From assembly GCA_022747635.1 (NCBI GenBank), contig JAKTNV010000024.1, positions 7,345,303-7,409,302 on the forward strand: a stretch of 64,000 nt of DNA. Direction: 5' to 3'. Below, in pieces: positions 35,900 through 55,459 of this stretch (positions are counted from its first letter, which is position 1; each line of letters opens with the position of its first letter). Position numbers and translations under genes: made by a program. Below the pieces are notes generated by a model that was not told where the DNA came from, did no database searches, and saw only the letters and a program-made list of their open reading frames with translations. This DNA comes from Hetaerina americana (taxonomy: Eukaryota; Arthropoda; Insecta; Odonata; Calopterygidae).

Positions 35900-38640
35900 C
35901 TACCTCCACCTTTCCTAACTCCTTTGGATTTTCGCCAACAACCCACTCTCCTCTTTCAGTATGCTTAAAACTTCCTCGCTTGTTTTCCTACCAGCCCATT
36001 TTACCTTTTCCATCCATCCCCTTCTACTTACATTTCAAAAGCGTGAATTACTGTAGCAAAGGTACAAAAATAAATCGAAGAAGGACGAAATGGAAATTAA
36101 ACGATTACCAATTAGCTACGCAAAGTCATTTCGATAGTGATAACAAAATAAAATTTACGGACGGAGTTTCATATTTTCAAATTCCAGGATTCATCGTTGC
36201 ATTTAATCGTATTGTTTTTGCACTATAAACGGCCAGAATTGAGCAAGCAAAAAGAAATACTACATTTCCAACCTAAAAATGAAGAAATCAAAGAAAATTT
36301 ATATGAAAATGTTCGACCTCTTCGTCTCTTGAAACGCCATGGTATCATCGGTATGATCTAGCGGAGACGACTCCTCTTCCCCTCTTCTCGCTCATATGAG
36401 TTTTAAAAATATACATTTTTTTATAATTACGAATGGAGAAATGCTGAGAGGCATTCGTCTCCCATCCCCCTAGCTGAACAACATCCGCCATTGACAATAA
36501 TCCAATTTTTGCAAGAGTTTTGGAAACTCAGATTTGAATTTGATAAACTTGGATTTCCCTTGGCTGAAAATGATCCCAATGGACCACCCGACAAATACAT
36601 GTTGGGAGTTCGTGAAAATCGAAAGGAAATTCATGATATACAATTCTTCAATCTATTGATGACAAGTTGCTGTTAAAGATATTTTTTTGAAATCTTTTCC
36701 AAAATTCTGCCTAGTGAAGATGGCGTTAAATCGCTGGGTAATTAAAATTTAATTAATATAAATTAAAAGTGTCAGTGGAAAATTCTTGGTAGATTCACCA
36801 CAACTATGCCACACAAAGTCGTTCTATTTTCTGCCTTCCATTCAACATCCACGCTACTAATCCAATCTATCTTCACCCCACCATTTGCTATTGCACGCCC
36901 AACCTCTTTTCCCACCACTCCTTAAAATAGTTTCGTGCATGCCCATGCACCTGTTTCTTGTACAACTTCATTTAGCCCTCGGATTCAGAATGCGTCGCCA
37001 GGGAAAGTGCCCGCGTACAACTGACAGCAAATTACCAAACAGCCAACACACCAGATATTAAATGCGTAGTCTTCGTTCGTGAACATAATTTTCGAATGAT
37101 TGAAAAAAATGCGGAGAAAAAAAGGGACTAACGATTCATTCGACCGTTGTCTATTCACTAAGTGGTAAGGTCAGGCTAAGCGGGTGTTGTAAAGGATGGA
37201 AGGGGAGAGTAGACAAGACAAGGAAGTGGGGAGAGGAAGACAAGAAAAGAGAGTGTACGAGCATGAAGGATGTCGAAGGCAGCAGATCGGGGTTGAAGGC
37301 AGAGTACTTATGAGCGATATCGAGTGGGAAAAAAATGTAAGAAAGTGGAATGAGGAGTACATTTTCCATCCATTTATGAATAATTTAATTCGGCGAAAAT
37401 TTTTTAAAAGGGAGATTTTGGGAACTTCGTTCAAAGAACCTTTCTGTTTCTAATTAAGACGCAGCACGTACATTATGGCATAGAATTACAGTAATCAGAA
37501 ACAGTTTTCTCGAAAACCATATATTGCTGTGCATATAAATTTATACACGCCGACAATCACGGATTTTTGGAGTGCGCTGTCGCCGATGAGCGTATTTTTG
37601 TGTGTGAATAGGTTATTTATTTATTATGTACCTTACATTATCAATGCAATAAAATTTGTAAAATTGTAATGCATATATCCAGCACTTTCATCTAAATAAC
37701 TATTCGAAACATGAGTTGAAGAATACACAGCGAAAATACACTTAAAGAGCTTATGGCCGAATATAAAACGAATGGAAAATGTGAGCATTCCTTTTTCGTG
37801 CGATTGAAGGAGATATTTCCAAACCCAACCCATTATTAATAGACATTCCTTGTGATAATTAATCTTCACATGGTCTGGTACATTTTTATGCCTCGTTTTT
37901 ACCGTGATAATATGGAGGGAGCCATTTCAGATTGAGAATATTACGGCCAACTTCGCCATTTTCATTAAAATAGACATTAATTTCGACGATAGCTCGAGAA
38001 ATTTCTTCCTTTCCTCGCTGATTTCCCCCGAGTGCAATAACTCGATGCTTTATATCACTTAATGTCAAGGTCAACGAACCATTTCTTTTCCTCCAGGAAC
38101 ATAAAATGCGGGTTGAATCATGCTTCAGACTTCGAATTTACATCCTAAATGCGCTGGCTGGTCAGAAAAGTGTAAAATACGGATCTCAAATGATTTCTTT
38201 TATACCGTGGAATCTCAAATATAAGGGAATAATACATTTGCGCGTGTTATGTTGGGGAGATTATGAAAAAATATCTGAGAGATAAGCTATCGAGCCGACT
38301 TGTTTAAAATTTCACTTTGATCACGATCGACAACGGATCGACAGAATAACTGCCAACAATGACACTTAGGAAATTCATTTTAAATGATTAGTAGCTCAGT
38401 GTGTTTTTTTTTAATTTTATCCAACTACTTGCTGTATAATCGTTTACCTTAGTAGAAGCTCGTCTCGCATGCGTGGAGAAAAAAGTATTTCACATTTAGG
38501 TACCGTAGTGCATAAAAGCTGTTACAAAAGTCTTTCATCATTTTTAATTATTTCCCAATTTCATAACGTCTCGTTGAATCTACCGTTATTGAACGTTAAG
38601 TAATCGTAGAGATTACCGAAAAATCAGATTTTATAATAAA
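35900..38640. other. Unidentified intergenic DNA
   Basis: No assigned gene. A 61-codon plus frame at 36491-36676 (with FDKLGFPLAENDPNGPPDKY) has unusually protein-like composition for this AT-rich region but no family match, so it is only a candidate exon or old coding remnant. Confidence 0.35.
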
Positions 38641-38648
38641 ATTAGATG

Positions 38649-38866
38649 GCTTATTAGTGATTGTAACCATAGCATGGCCGTTACACTCACTAAGAAGTAG
38701 CTTTAACCTCAAGCTCTGACCGCTAGTTAAGCTTAAAATCGACCATCGAACCGTAAATAAATACAGAGGGCCATGCTTACAATCACTGATAACTGATTGC
38801 TTATTAGTGATTGTTACCATACCATGGCCGTTACGATCACCAATAAGCAATCAGTTAACAGTGATT
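38649..38866. repeat. Fold-back repeat: 36-bp direct repeats and 31-bp inverted arms
   Basis: 38649-38684 and 38799-38834 are direct repeats agreeing at 34 of 36 bases (GCTTATTAGTGATTGT start, CATGGCCGTTAC end). Overlapping the second, 38781-38811 and 38836-38866 are reverse complements at 29 of 31 bases around a 24-base loop. Further self-complementary words follow to about 39010, including TTAACCTGAGGTTAA and TTAACCTTTGGTTAA. Near 38717 GACCGCTAG faces its reverse complement CTAGCGGTC near 38931. This suggests a fold-back or MITE-like element whose outer ends I cannot place. Confidence 0.75.
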
Positions 38867-38869
38867 TTC

Positions 38870-41800
38870 AACATGCCGTCTGTGAGTTATTGAGCGGTAT
38901 AACGGCCGAGAGCGGTATAGCGAACTTCGCTAGCGGTCATAAAACTGAGTAGTGAAATTAACCTGAGGTTAAGTTCAAAACTCAGCCGGACCGGAAGTTA
39001 ACCTTTGGTTAAACTAGACGCTATAAAACCCAGCTTTAAAGTTTCTATCTGTAACTGATATTTAAGCAACGTTTAATTTTGATTCTTCATGCCCGGCATG
39101 AAATCACTCCTTGCCATACAGCATAACGGCGACTTGGAGGGTATCATTTTGATGTGGACGCTATTATTTTGCCCTCTAGCTAGCTGCTAGCGGCTTAGGT
39201 CTGCGCTCATAAGCTTTATACCCCCGAATGTTTGGATAATTGATTTTACCATTGCATGTTCAGAACATAAATAATTGAACTGGTGAACACGCTATAGATG
39301 AGGTGTGTTCTCCAACTGCGGAGAGTCGCGGGTGGGTGAGTGGAGCGAGAGAGTCAGACGAGTCAGTGCTCGAACTGTTTTCAAATTTTTCAGTGCGAGT
39401 GAACTTGAACGCGTCTCGCCAAAAAATCTCCCCTCCTGAGGCCGTTGACTCGAAGGACCTTCTGATTGACCGGAAACTACATTGGAATCTGTGCATCTAG
39501 CCGTTTCAACCTTGAGGGAACCGGCTACCCCATCCCCTTCCACGAAAAGGGCGAATACGTTGAAGGGCGGCGCCTCTTAACGAGACCTGCGATAGCAAAT
39601 AAAAATATAGCTGTTAAAGATGCTAATCGCGACAGCTTAGACACATCCAGTTATTGTTTTCGTCTAACGCCCGCTTCTCGAGTTGGGGTGACAGAATGAG
39701 TTTTCCCATAAACAATTAAGTGAAGGAAAAGGGGAAATCGTCGATTCAAAGGCATTAGGAAACATTAAATTGATCATGACTCATTTATTTCTTTCATTAT
39801 TTGCTTGGGAAGATACGTTTGCAACGGTCCCAGAAGGTTTGTGCATAACTTGTTACCCCGAGGAGGTTAATTAACTGCTGCAAAAAAATCTTATTCCAGA
39901 CCACCGTTTTATTATCTTGCTCTCCTTCGAGACGAACATTTTTGTGAGGTCGCACTTTAATAATAGCGGAAGCATGTGGGAGACACCTATTCTAAGGCTT
40001 TATGCAGATTATTCCAATTTTTAAGCAGAATGAACGAGAGATGACCTTGAATGGGGGAATTCCTTAAACAACTCCATTAACCTGGGATTGAGGTCACGAT
40101 TTGGCACAATCGTAATACGAACAGACCAAAACCGCCTTCCTTAGTCCAAGCAATACATTAATAAAACCCCTCTCATACATTGAGCTGTTTCATCCGGCCG
40201 ACTAGAAAAGATAGAGATACGAAGACATTTACTTAAATTCTTTCGAAAGCTAGGCATTTAACATCGCCTTTAAGTTAAGAATCGTTGAGTTAATATCGCA
40301 CTGGCTCTTTGACCATTCAGTGATGGAAAAGAAACGAGAACTCAAGGGTCGATACGATTCAGTCTTTTCTCTGGTCACAATGTTCACGCAATTGAATTTC
40401 GCTATTTTGTTTTGCCAAAAATGTCTTAGATCGAGCGGTTCGCAAAAGCCTACACATGCTTACATCCATATCTAGGCCATGACCGACGATCTCCCAAAAG
40501 TATTTGAGGCAGAGGCTATATTTTAAGAGGCCAGCCTTCAATTATGGAATGGTAGATATTCATATATAAGATGTTCTAATAACGGATAGTGGAGAGGAAT
40601 ACATATTTTTCATCAAAATTGTTGTGTTCAACCTCAGTTTTGCTGTGAATTGTAAGGATGAATGAATACCCGAAGCCATCAATTCTTGAGTCTCTTTCTT
40701 TTATACTATTCAGATATAATTATTAATCCTATCTTCCGTTGAATGCATGTGTCTAAAAAAATGCTCTCTGTGTTAGAAGAAACCCAGCGAGGATCTTATT
40801 TGATTTGTTCTAACACACTAAATAAACTTGTTCTCCGACGGATCCTAAATACTCGCAAAATCCAACTAACTGTTGCCTAAAATATTCCGACTGACACCTT
40901 CCCTTAATTTTTAAATGACATTTCTCGAGAGCAAGTATCTATCAAGAGCCTATTGATTTTGTTACCCCCCCCCCTATCGGTTTCTTTACGGAGGACCCAC
41001 ATGTGAAAAGCTGGTGGTATGAGTAACTTCGAAAGAACTGATCCATCGCCTTTATGCAGTACCAGCACGCTTATTAAGCAGGTAATACCATATTTCCCAT
41101 ATATTTTACTTCGCGGAAGAACTATCAATGAGAGGGAGGGAACTATCATTTAACGATATGAATAAGTACACCTATCAAAACAACGGATACGGGGAAAAAT
41201 ATAATTTTCCATTAAAATCGCACGTGAAGGATAACCAAATGGATATTTCAACTCAGTCTGCGGTACGATAAAAGTTTTCTATTTTTATTTTCAGTTCAAG
41301 GATAATCGCAAGGCATTGAAAGGGCAATGGGGTACTAGCTAACGTCGCCGGGAGCATTTCATTAACTCCACGGGAACAGCCCCGGTATTGCATTGGGTAT
41401 TCAGCAAAAATGAAATATTGTACTGCTACTACGTAGTATTAAGTGAACATTTGTTTCTTTTATAAGAATTCTTTGCGTAAAAATTCATATTTAGTTGGAA
41501 TTTCAATATACAGAAGATTAAAATCGTTTCAGAAGCTGAACCTACTATTTGATTTCCATGAATAATGTTATTTGATCACTAAATTTCTTGGAATTTCTGA
41601 TCTTTCGATGGAGATTCTCATTTTTTGGCTAATTATAATTGTTTTCGGTTTGCCGAAATTTCTTGACGCTAAGACGTTTTTCTAAGGGCGATGGAACCTA
41701 TTACAAGCATGAAAAGGTCATCATTTCGTAAAATAATGAGTTTTGCGACAGGTAACTTTTATAATGGCTCTAATAATTTCGAAAGTTTGAAAAAGAAGAT

Positions 41801-44800
41801 ATGAAAATAGTACTGTAATAAGCATTGCTTATAGCGATGACATATTACATAATTCCTGATATATATTACAATAATTCCTACTTGTGCAATAATGTTAGTT
41901 GAAAGAGCTTCACTTCAAATATCCCTCGCAAGTAAACTCTGCTCCATTTAAAATATTTTCTACCAATGGTTTTAATTTTAACTCTAAATTATGCTATTTC
42001 AATCTAATTATACTATCCTTACCTTGGGGACCGAAATTTATTAACTACAGGTAGACATTTTGGTGAGAATGAAATCATTTCGTTTCTAAAGTTCTCTTTG
42101 CATCTGCTGTGGTCGGCTGTATGAATAAAATGAATGAATGTGGGGTATTTCAAACACATGAAACTACAATTTTGGGCAATTCAGTGGTCCTAGTTCTTCG
42201 TCATATCACCACCAGAGTCGTCTTAAGGCCGGTTAAGACAGGGCGTACTTCTAATACACCGAACAATTAACACAGCGGTGTAATGGTGAGTACAAATAGG
42301 ATTAAACAGTAAGTCAGTGAATAGGGTGGCGTACTTATTCCACACATATCCCGGAATAATTTAGTAATCAAAATAAGATCCGTGCCATTCAAGTGAATAT
42401 AGAAACTGCACTTTGAATTTCTCTTCGGAGTAGTACAGAATGGTGGAAATGTTTTCGACTAGGAACACCGTACTTCGATAAAAATAAGGCTGGGAGAACA
42501 TTTACACAAATATAATGTAAATTTTAAAAGAATTGAACTAAATTTAGTGTCTCCTTTTTTTATTTTTCTAAGAACTTTCTGTGGGGTGTATAGCAGAGTG
42601 ACATTAGCATAGTACATGTGTCCGCTAAAAGAGATTTTCCTGTAGACATGAACTCCATAGCCTTCACCAAAAATTTCTAATTTGGCTAAGATAAATATTA
42701 AATGATAATTATACTAATATTTTTCACTTAATACTGAACGTTAGGCATTTAATGCCATTCACCAAAAGAGATTTTAGAACCAGGGGAGGAAATTAAAATT
42801 ATTTTTACAGCCATAAAAACTAAAGAAAGAACAACGCGAAAAGAGAGACGGAATATCTATAGATATGCTACTGCACTATACATTATTATTTTACAAGGAC
42901 TGCCATAATTATAAGAGGAGAGCTATCAAAGCTTTACGCCACATTTAACGAAGAAACCTGTGACATACTGAGTCGCCAAAATTTCTAGTAGGAGTGATCG
43001 ATCAGCAGTTACTATTGACAATTAACAAAGAAGGTGAATATTATTTAAGTAAATATAAAATCGTTTAGGCCAATAAGACAAATCCCTTCTCTGTTTCAGT
43101 CCGGTGATGTTGACCTGTATTTTAAGTTGTGGCTTAAAACCATTCCATGGGATATTGTTGAACTTCATATATTTGGAGATCTTAGGGGAATCAAACTATT
43201 TTATTTCCATCACGGTATTTTCTCATGATAGAGTCTCTATGACACTTTCCCTCACGCGGTACTTAACGCCTCTAAAGAATTCAGATCTACTTACTTTAAA
43301 GCTGTAAGACAGCCTCGGAGAGCACAGGAGACCACGCAAGCCATTGTGCAGCTAGAGTATCCGTCGGAATCGTATCGAAGCCATGGATCCTCTTGAGTAC
43401 ATAGTTTGAGGCCGGGCGGGTCTAAAGGGAGAAAGTAAATGCGTAGTGTTTAATAAGTTATGAGAGGGAAAGGCAGAGAGGGGGTCCCGTTACACTCGTT
43501 TCAAGCTCCGGGGACGTGAGAGAAGGGTTCACCCTTCTCTTCATTCCATTCCATATCCATCCCTTGACCTTCTTGGGTCATCCCCATATGAACATTTCTC
43601 TCCTCGCATTTTGTTACTTTTTAATGAGGCTCCATGGAGAAACCAGTATAAAGACTGACTTCTTTCCCCTAACGTATGCATTCGATAAGGAAGAATTAAT
43701 CTTTCCTGCTACTGAAAGAGTGAATTGCGTGAAGCGCTTAATCGAAATGGACGGCGTAGGTACTTATTTATTATTCGAAGGAAGTATGAATAAATGACGA
43801 GTTAGGGAGAAAGGATAAATCCGAAAATGAAGGGAAAGAGTTGACGTCGGGCTTGGGCTGTCCATACATTACGTCACACCCAAACGGAGAGGAGGGTTCC
43901 GGAAAGCTCAGACAAATTGTAACGCAGAGAAGAGGAAGGGGTCGGAGAACGTGTGACGTAATAAATCGAGAGCTCTGAACCGGAAGTTTATCAAATGGAA
44001 CTCATTCAGGGTTGCGGGCCGATGGAATGCTGACCTGGCTGATAAGAGATCAGTTATCCTCAAAAGGGTGCGCGTTTTGATGGTTCAGGGAAATAATGGG
44101 AATGATTTGGGAGAATAAGGGGACAAATGAAGAATTGAAGAGCAAAATCCTTTAAAAGCTTTTCAATTAATTGAGAAAAAATAGAAAAGAAATATAGGAA
44201 ACGAAACTGAAAAAAAACATTCTCCGCTCCAAAAATAAAATCCTGAATCGAACGAATTCCTTTAAGATTGATTATTTTTGAGTGAATGAGCGCAAAAACT
44301 TTAGGTGCTTTTATTTCTGCCCCACTTCGACTAATTAGTATAACGAATTAATTTAACTCATGTAATTTTGGTTCACATGTTTTTACAACTGTGGATTGAT
44401 TATTAATGTGATTACAACGAGACCCCCTTCAACGGAAAGCTTCAGTACTTCAGTAAGTTATAAAATACGTCATTAATATTATAGTGGAAATTGAGGGAAC
44501 ATATGCACCTGTCGGGAAATAAATTCTATTGGACAACATTTCCCACTGACCAGGGACCCATTTCAGACCCAACACAGAAGTAAATCTCCAAGTTATCACA
44601 ATTAATTTGCAAAGAATCTTCTAATGATGACAAAACCGTCGGAGTACTCATCGCTTGTCACAATATGTGATATAGAAATTTTTACATTGCGTTTACCGAT
44701 CCATTTAGAGAAATATCAAACTGTCTAGCTGCGTTTTATCTAACGGAACCCAGGTGGAGTGGGCACGTCAGAACGATCATCCCTCTCGAAAATTGCAGCT

Positions 44801-44890
44801 CACATGAAGAGAGGTGATGGTAGTGAAATCCAGATATTAAGTGTGACCTTAGGAGGACATCCATGAACTATCGACATACGGCAGTGGAGC
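38870..44890. other. Unidentified intergenic DNA
   Basis: Apart from the tail of the fold-back region (to about 39220) and GC-richer patches at about 39290-39560 and 43840-44000, this is AT-rich sequence. No gene, RNA or transposon fragment can be named. A 93-codon plus frame at 43516-43797 has no motif. Confidence 0.45.
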
Positions 44891-44899
44891 ACCAAGCAT

Positions 44900-45230
44900 G
44901 CTATTCTCGTTAACGCTCCAGTGGAGTCCTCCAAATGCCTTTCTCCTCCTCATCGCCCTCAACCCCTCCCCCTTCTCCATCCACCCACTCCTGCCACCCT
45001 TTCCCGTCCATTTCTACCTCATCCATCATTCCCTTAATTCCTGTGGATACACTGATCCTCTCCCTCCATCCCTCTCTCTCTCTCCCTTCCCCTTGCGAAA
45101 TCGCGGCCCGTGATGGGGTGGGAGCGGCCCTATCCGAGGTGTCGGAATGGCCCACGACCATTAGTAGATTTAGGGTTCGGACGAAGGGTACACGAACCCC
45201 TACGTTATCCGCACGGACATTAATCAAATA
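44900..45230. other. Pyrimidine-rich patch with CpG-rich end
   Basis: CT-rich on the plus strand. The overlapping 71-120 codon frames on both strands are low complexity (Pro, Ser and Leu, or Glu and Gly). Near 45170-45205, GGGTTCGGACGAAGGGTACACG resembles box-B-type sequence, but no tRNA folds. Confidence 0.35.
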
Positions 45231-45484
45231 ATACATGTATTGTTGCGAGAATCTTCTCCTCCCGCCAATCACGGTGTGAAGTAGAAATCGGTATGCAGGA
45301 AATGTGTGAAGGATGAGTTGAAAATGTTCCCGTTAAACGAATTTCGTGCTAATCGAATTATTTTCCTTCGGAGCAAGTGATATGGATGAAATAAATGAAA
45401 AAAATCGCATGGGTGCTCGAAATCTATGCTGGCGTCAAAAGCAATAAAATCCGTTCACTGTGATAGAGAGAAGGATATATCGTG

Positions 45485-45545
45485 CATCATCTACACGATA
45501 CCTCGCAAGCCGCCGAAAGGCGTGTGATGTGAGGTGGTAGGAAGC
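45485..45545 (+). repeat. R-family hairpin repeat
   Basis: CATCTACACGATACCTCGC, then AAGCCGCCGAAAGGCGTGTGA. Here the stem is GCC(G)CC against GGCG, where the 1949 copy has CCACC against GTGTGG, so sequence differs while pairing is kept. Confidence 0.55.
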
Positions 45546-45759
45546 ACCCATGCATGCCCAATTATTAGTATACGCGAGAATTTGAATATATTAGCTCATA
45601 TACAATAACTTCCGTACACATATATCCATATAGGCATCATTCAATGATTGATCAAATAATCAAATCTTGGTCTTTAAGTACGCACATTCGGGTTCGTGCG
45701 TCCGCTTTTGCTCTGATTGCGTATCTAGCAAGGAAAGAACAAATACTTTAATTTGCCAG

Positions 45760-46510
45760 GATCTACCTCCCTCTTTTTATCTCGGTGATCAAATTCACCA
45801 AAATAATTTGATGCAATTTAAAGTCCCTCGTCACAAGAACAATCAGGTGTCCTGAGTCTTGCCTAATATTTTCGTGAATCAAAGGAATTAATTCAATTCC
45901 TCCGACATATTCGTCAGGCTTACTCTCTTCTCGTAGCAATTTTGCATATTGTTTGGCGCTTTTCATGTAAACATTTTCTAATCCCTGAATTAATGTTTTC
46001 TCCCATTGATTTCAAACACCTACTTGCCGCGTACTTCAGTTTTGGTCCAACAAAATGGGTGCAATGGGTGCTCCTATACATTTTCCAATAATTCGTCGAA
46101 TAAATAATGGTTTTTTTTTAAGGTGATACGCATATCCTTTTGATGTGTGTACTCCATTAAAGACTTGATGTAAGCTTTAGGGATGTATATTTTTAAATAT
46201 TTTATTCTAACCATCATTCTTTATATCAGCGAGACATATGGTCAAAATCGCAAGAGAGCAGCTCGCAATCTGCTAGTGTCTTTATTCCTCTGCCAACCAC
46301 TGTGTCACCTGTAAATAATTGAAGTTTGCTTCTATCGGGGGAACTGAGGCCTTCAAATTACAATAATAAAAGTAGGAGCCATATAATACTTGCAGATGGT
46401 ACTCCTTAAGTTACATCCGCCTCTTCTAATGACTCATCCCATCGACGAATGCTTTTTATTTACGGTTAGATAAGAAGTCACGAATTGATAGTTGTTTTCT
46501 TATTAATTCA
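45760..46510 (-). pseudogene. Decayed LINE reverse transcriptase (core to C-terminus)
   Basis: Minus-strand reading gives ordered RT markers over 700 bases. IRDFLSNRK lies near 46500 (family WI-x-DFL-x-x-R). GVPSASI at 46405-46385 replaces SGVPQGS. LQLFTGDTVVGRGIK has FTGD at 46315-46304, where the catalytic motif should be FADD. DCELLSCDFDHMS continues to 46229, and GPKLKYAAS at 46048-46022 corresponds to RPKLEYAS. The last two blocks share one frame with GVPSASI but are separated by stops, and at least two frameshifts occur. The first catalytic Asp reads Gly, so it would be inactive even if reopened. The 67-codon frame at 45966-45763 continues it and is the best guess for the C-terminal part. 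Confidence 0.78.
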
Positions 46511-46542
46511 TAATATCTAAACGTGTGTATCAATTTTCCGTA

Positions 46543-46570
46543 AGGGGCCTGGTCGCAATATATGTACACA

Positions 46571-46627
<57 letters not shown>

Positions 46628-46652
46628 GTACATATATTGCGACCAGGCCCCT
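46543..46652. repeat. Perfect 28-bp inverted repeat flanking a TA tract
   Basis: The arm at 46543-46570 (starts AGGGGCCTGGTCGC, ends TGTACACA) is matched with no mismatch in reverse complement at 46625-46652. The spacer is AG plus a TA run (46573-46624). The whole 110 bases can extrude as one hairpin. The tract just after it, to 46670, is again TA-rich. Confidence 0.95.
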
Positions 46653-46670
46653 ATATATATATATATATAT

Positions 46671-46835
46671 ACTCATATATACAGAAACATATATAAGGAA
46701 AAGGGATAGGAACACGTATAAAGGACGAACACAATAGAGGTGGGGAAGGCGGAATCGAACGGATCACAAGAGTAAAAATATTTCCTCAACCGGGACTCGA
46801 ACACCGAATCTTTCCACTTGCCGGGCGGATGCTCT
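46671..46835 (+). repeat. Duplicated unit, copy 1 (165 bp shared part)
   Basis: Identical to 47123-47287 except A at 46807 against G at 47259. The offset is 452 bp. It contains the 3' portion of a tRNA-like sequence read on the minus strand. Confidence 0.93.
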
Positions 46836-46857
46836 TAACCACTTGAGCTATCGAGGA
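46783..46857 (-). repeat. tRNA-like head (75 nt), probable SINE head, not a working tRNA gene
   Basis: On the minus strand a cloverleaf is largely possible. The 7-bp acceptor TCCTCGA pairs with TTGAGGA, the D stem is GCTC/GAGC, the anticodon stem is TCCGC/GTGGA, and the 7-base loop CCGGCAA would place GGC at the anticodon. However, position 33 is C instead of the universal U, and the T stem has two mismatches around TTCGAGT. These defects and its presence in a duplicated repeat argue for a tRNA-derived element. Confidence 0.6.
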
Positions 46858-47122
46858 TATGTAATTTACCCTGAGATCCGTGGGTCTTATATGTCGCCAA
46901 GCGCCCCGATTCTTTAGCCAAGAGATGGCGTCAGGGGGCTGTTTCACCCACCAAAGGAGAAATAGACAATACACAAGAGGAAAGGAGAGTGGTTAGAATT
47001 CATACAACATCATACAGGAAAAGAACAGTGCGTTTCGTGGCACGCATAGCCAGAAGAAAGAGATGAGCCACATTGGCCAAATACACATTCAAACACGAAA
47101 TCCCGCCAAACGGCGAATAAAT
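46836..47122 (-). repeat. Body between the two duplicated units
   Basis: On the minus strand this runs from the second copy's end through TATTTATTCGCCGTTTGGCG and CACGGATCTCAGGG to the first tRNA-like head. It may be the body of the same tRNA-headed element, or the remainder of a tandemly duplicated 452-bp unit. No coding frame of interest was seen. Confidence 0.4.
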
Positions 47123-47287
47123 ACTCATATATACAGAAACATATATAAGGAAAAGGGATAGGAACACGTATAAAGGACGAACACAATAGAGGTGGGGAAG
47201 GCGGAATCGAACGGATCACAAGAGTAAAAATATTTCCTCAACCGGGACTCGAACACCGGATCTTTCCACTTGCCGGGCGGATGCTCT
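47123..47287 (+). repeat. Duplicated unit, copy 2, cut off by mariner
   Basis: Matches 46671-46835 at 164 of 165 positions, then stops abruptly at GATGCTCT, where mariner leader sequence begins at 47288. The rest of the tRNA-like sequence (about 22 bases) is absent. Confidence 0.93.
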
Positions 47288-55114
<7,827 letters not shown>

Positions 55115-55454
55115 CAGAATTTAAACTCGTCATTAAATCGCAGAAGAGGGCGAATTTCCCCGAGGTACTTTGTTATACCTGAATACTGCATTTGAGCTTT
55201 TTTATAAACCGAATTTGTTTAGTTGCTATTTATAATGAAATAATACGATCTACATAATGTTTTAAAATTGATTCAACAAAAGGCAGAATTTAAACTCGTC
55301 ATTAAATCACAGTGGAGGGCGAATTTCCCCGAGGTACTTTGTTATACCTGAATACTGCATTTGAACTTTTTTATAAACCGAATTTGTTTAGTTGCTATTT
55401 ATAATGAAATAATACGATCTACATAATGTGTTTTAAAATTGATTCAACAAAAGG
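55115..55454 (+). repeat. 169/171-bp tandem duplication, two copies
   Basis: 55115-55283 and 55284-55454 are near-identical. Differences are a few substitutions in CGCAGAAGAGGG against CACAGTGGAGGG, GAGC against GAAC, and a 2-base insertion (GTGTTTT). A third start (CAGAAT) at 55455 diverges at once. No coding content. Confidence 0.93.
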
Positions 55455-55459
55455 CAGAA

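Noticed and set aside
46783..46857. Functional tRNA-Ala (GGC) gene
   Set aside because: Position 33 is C rather than U, the T stem has mismatches, and the sequence belongs to a duplicated repeat.
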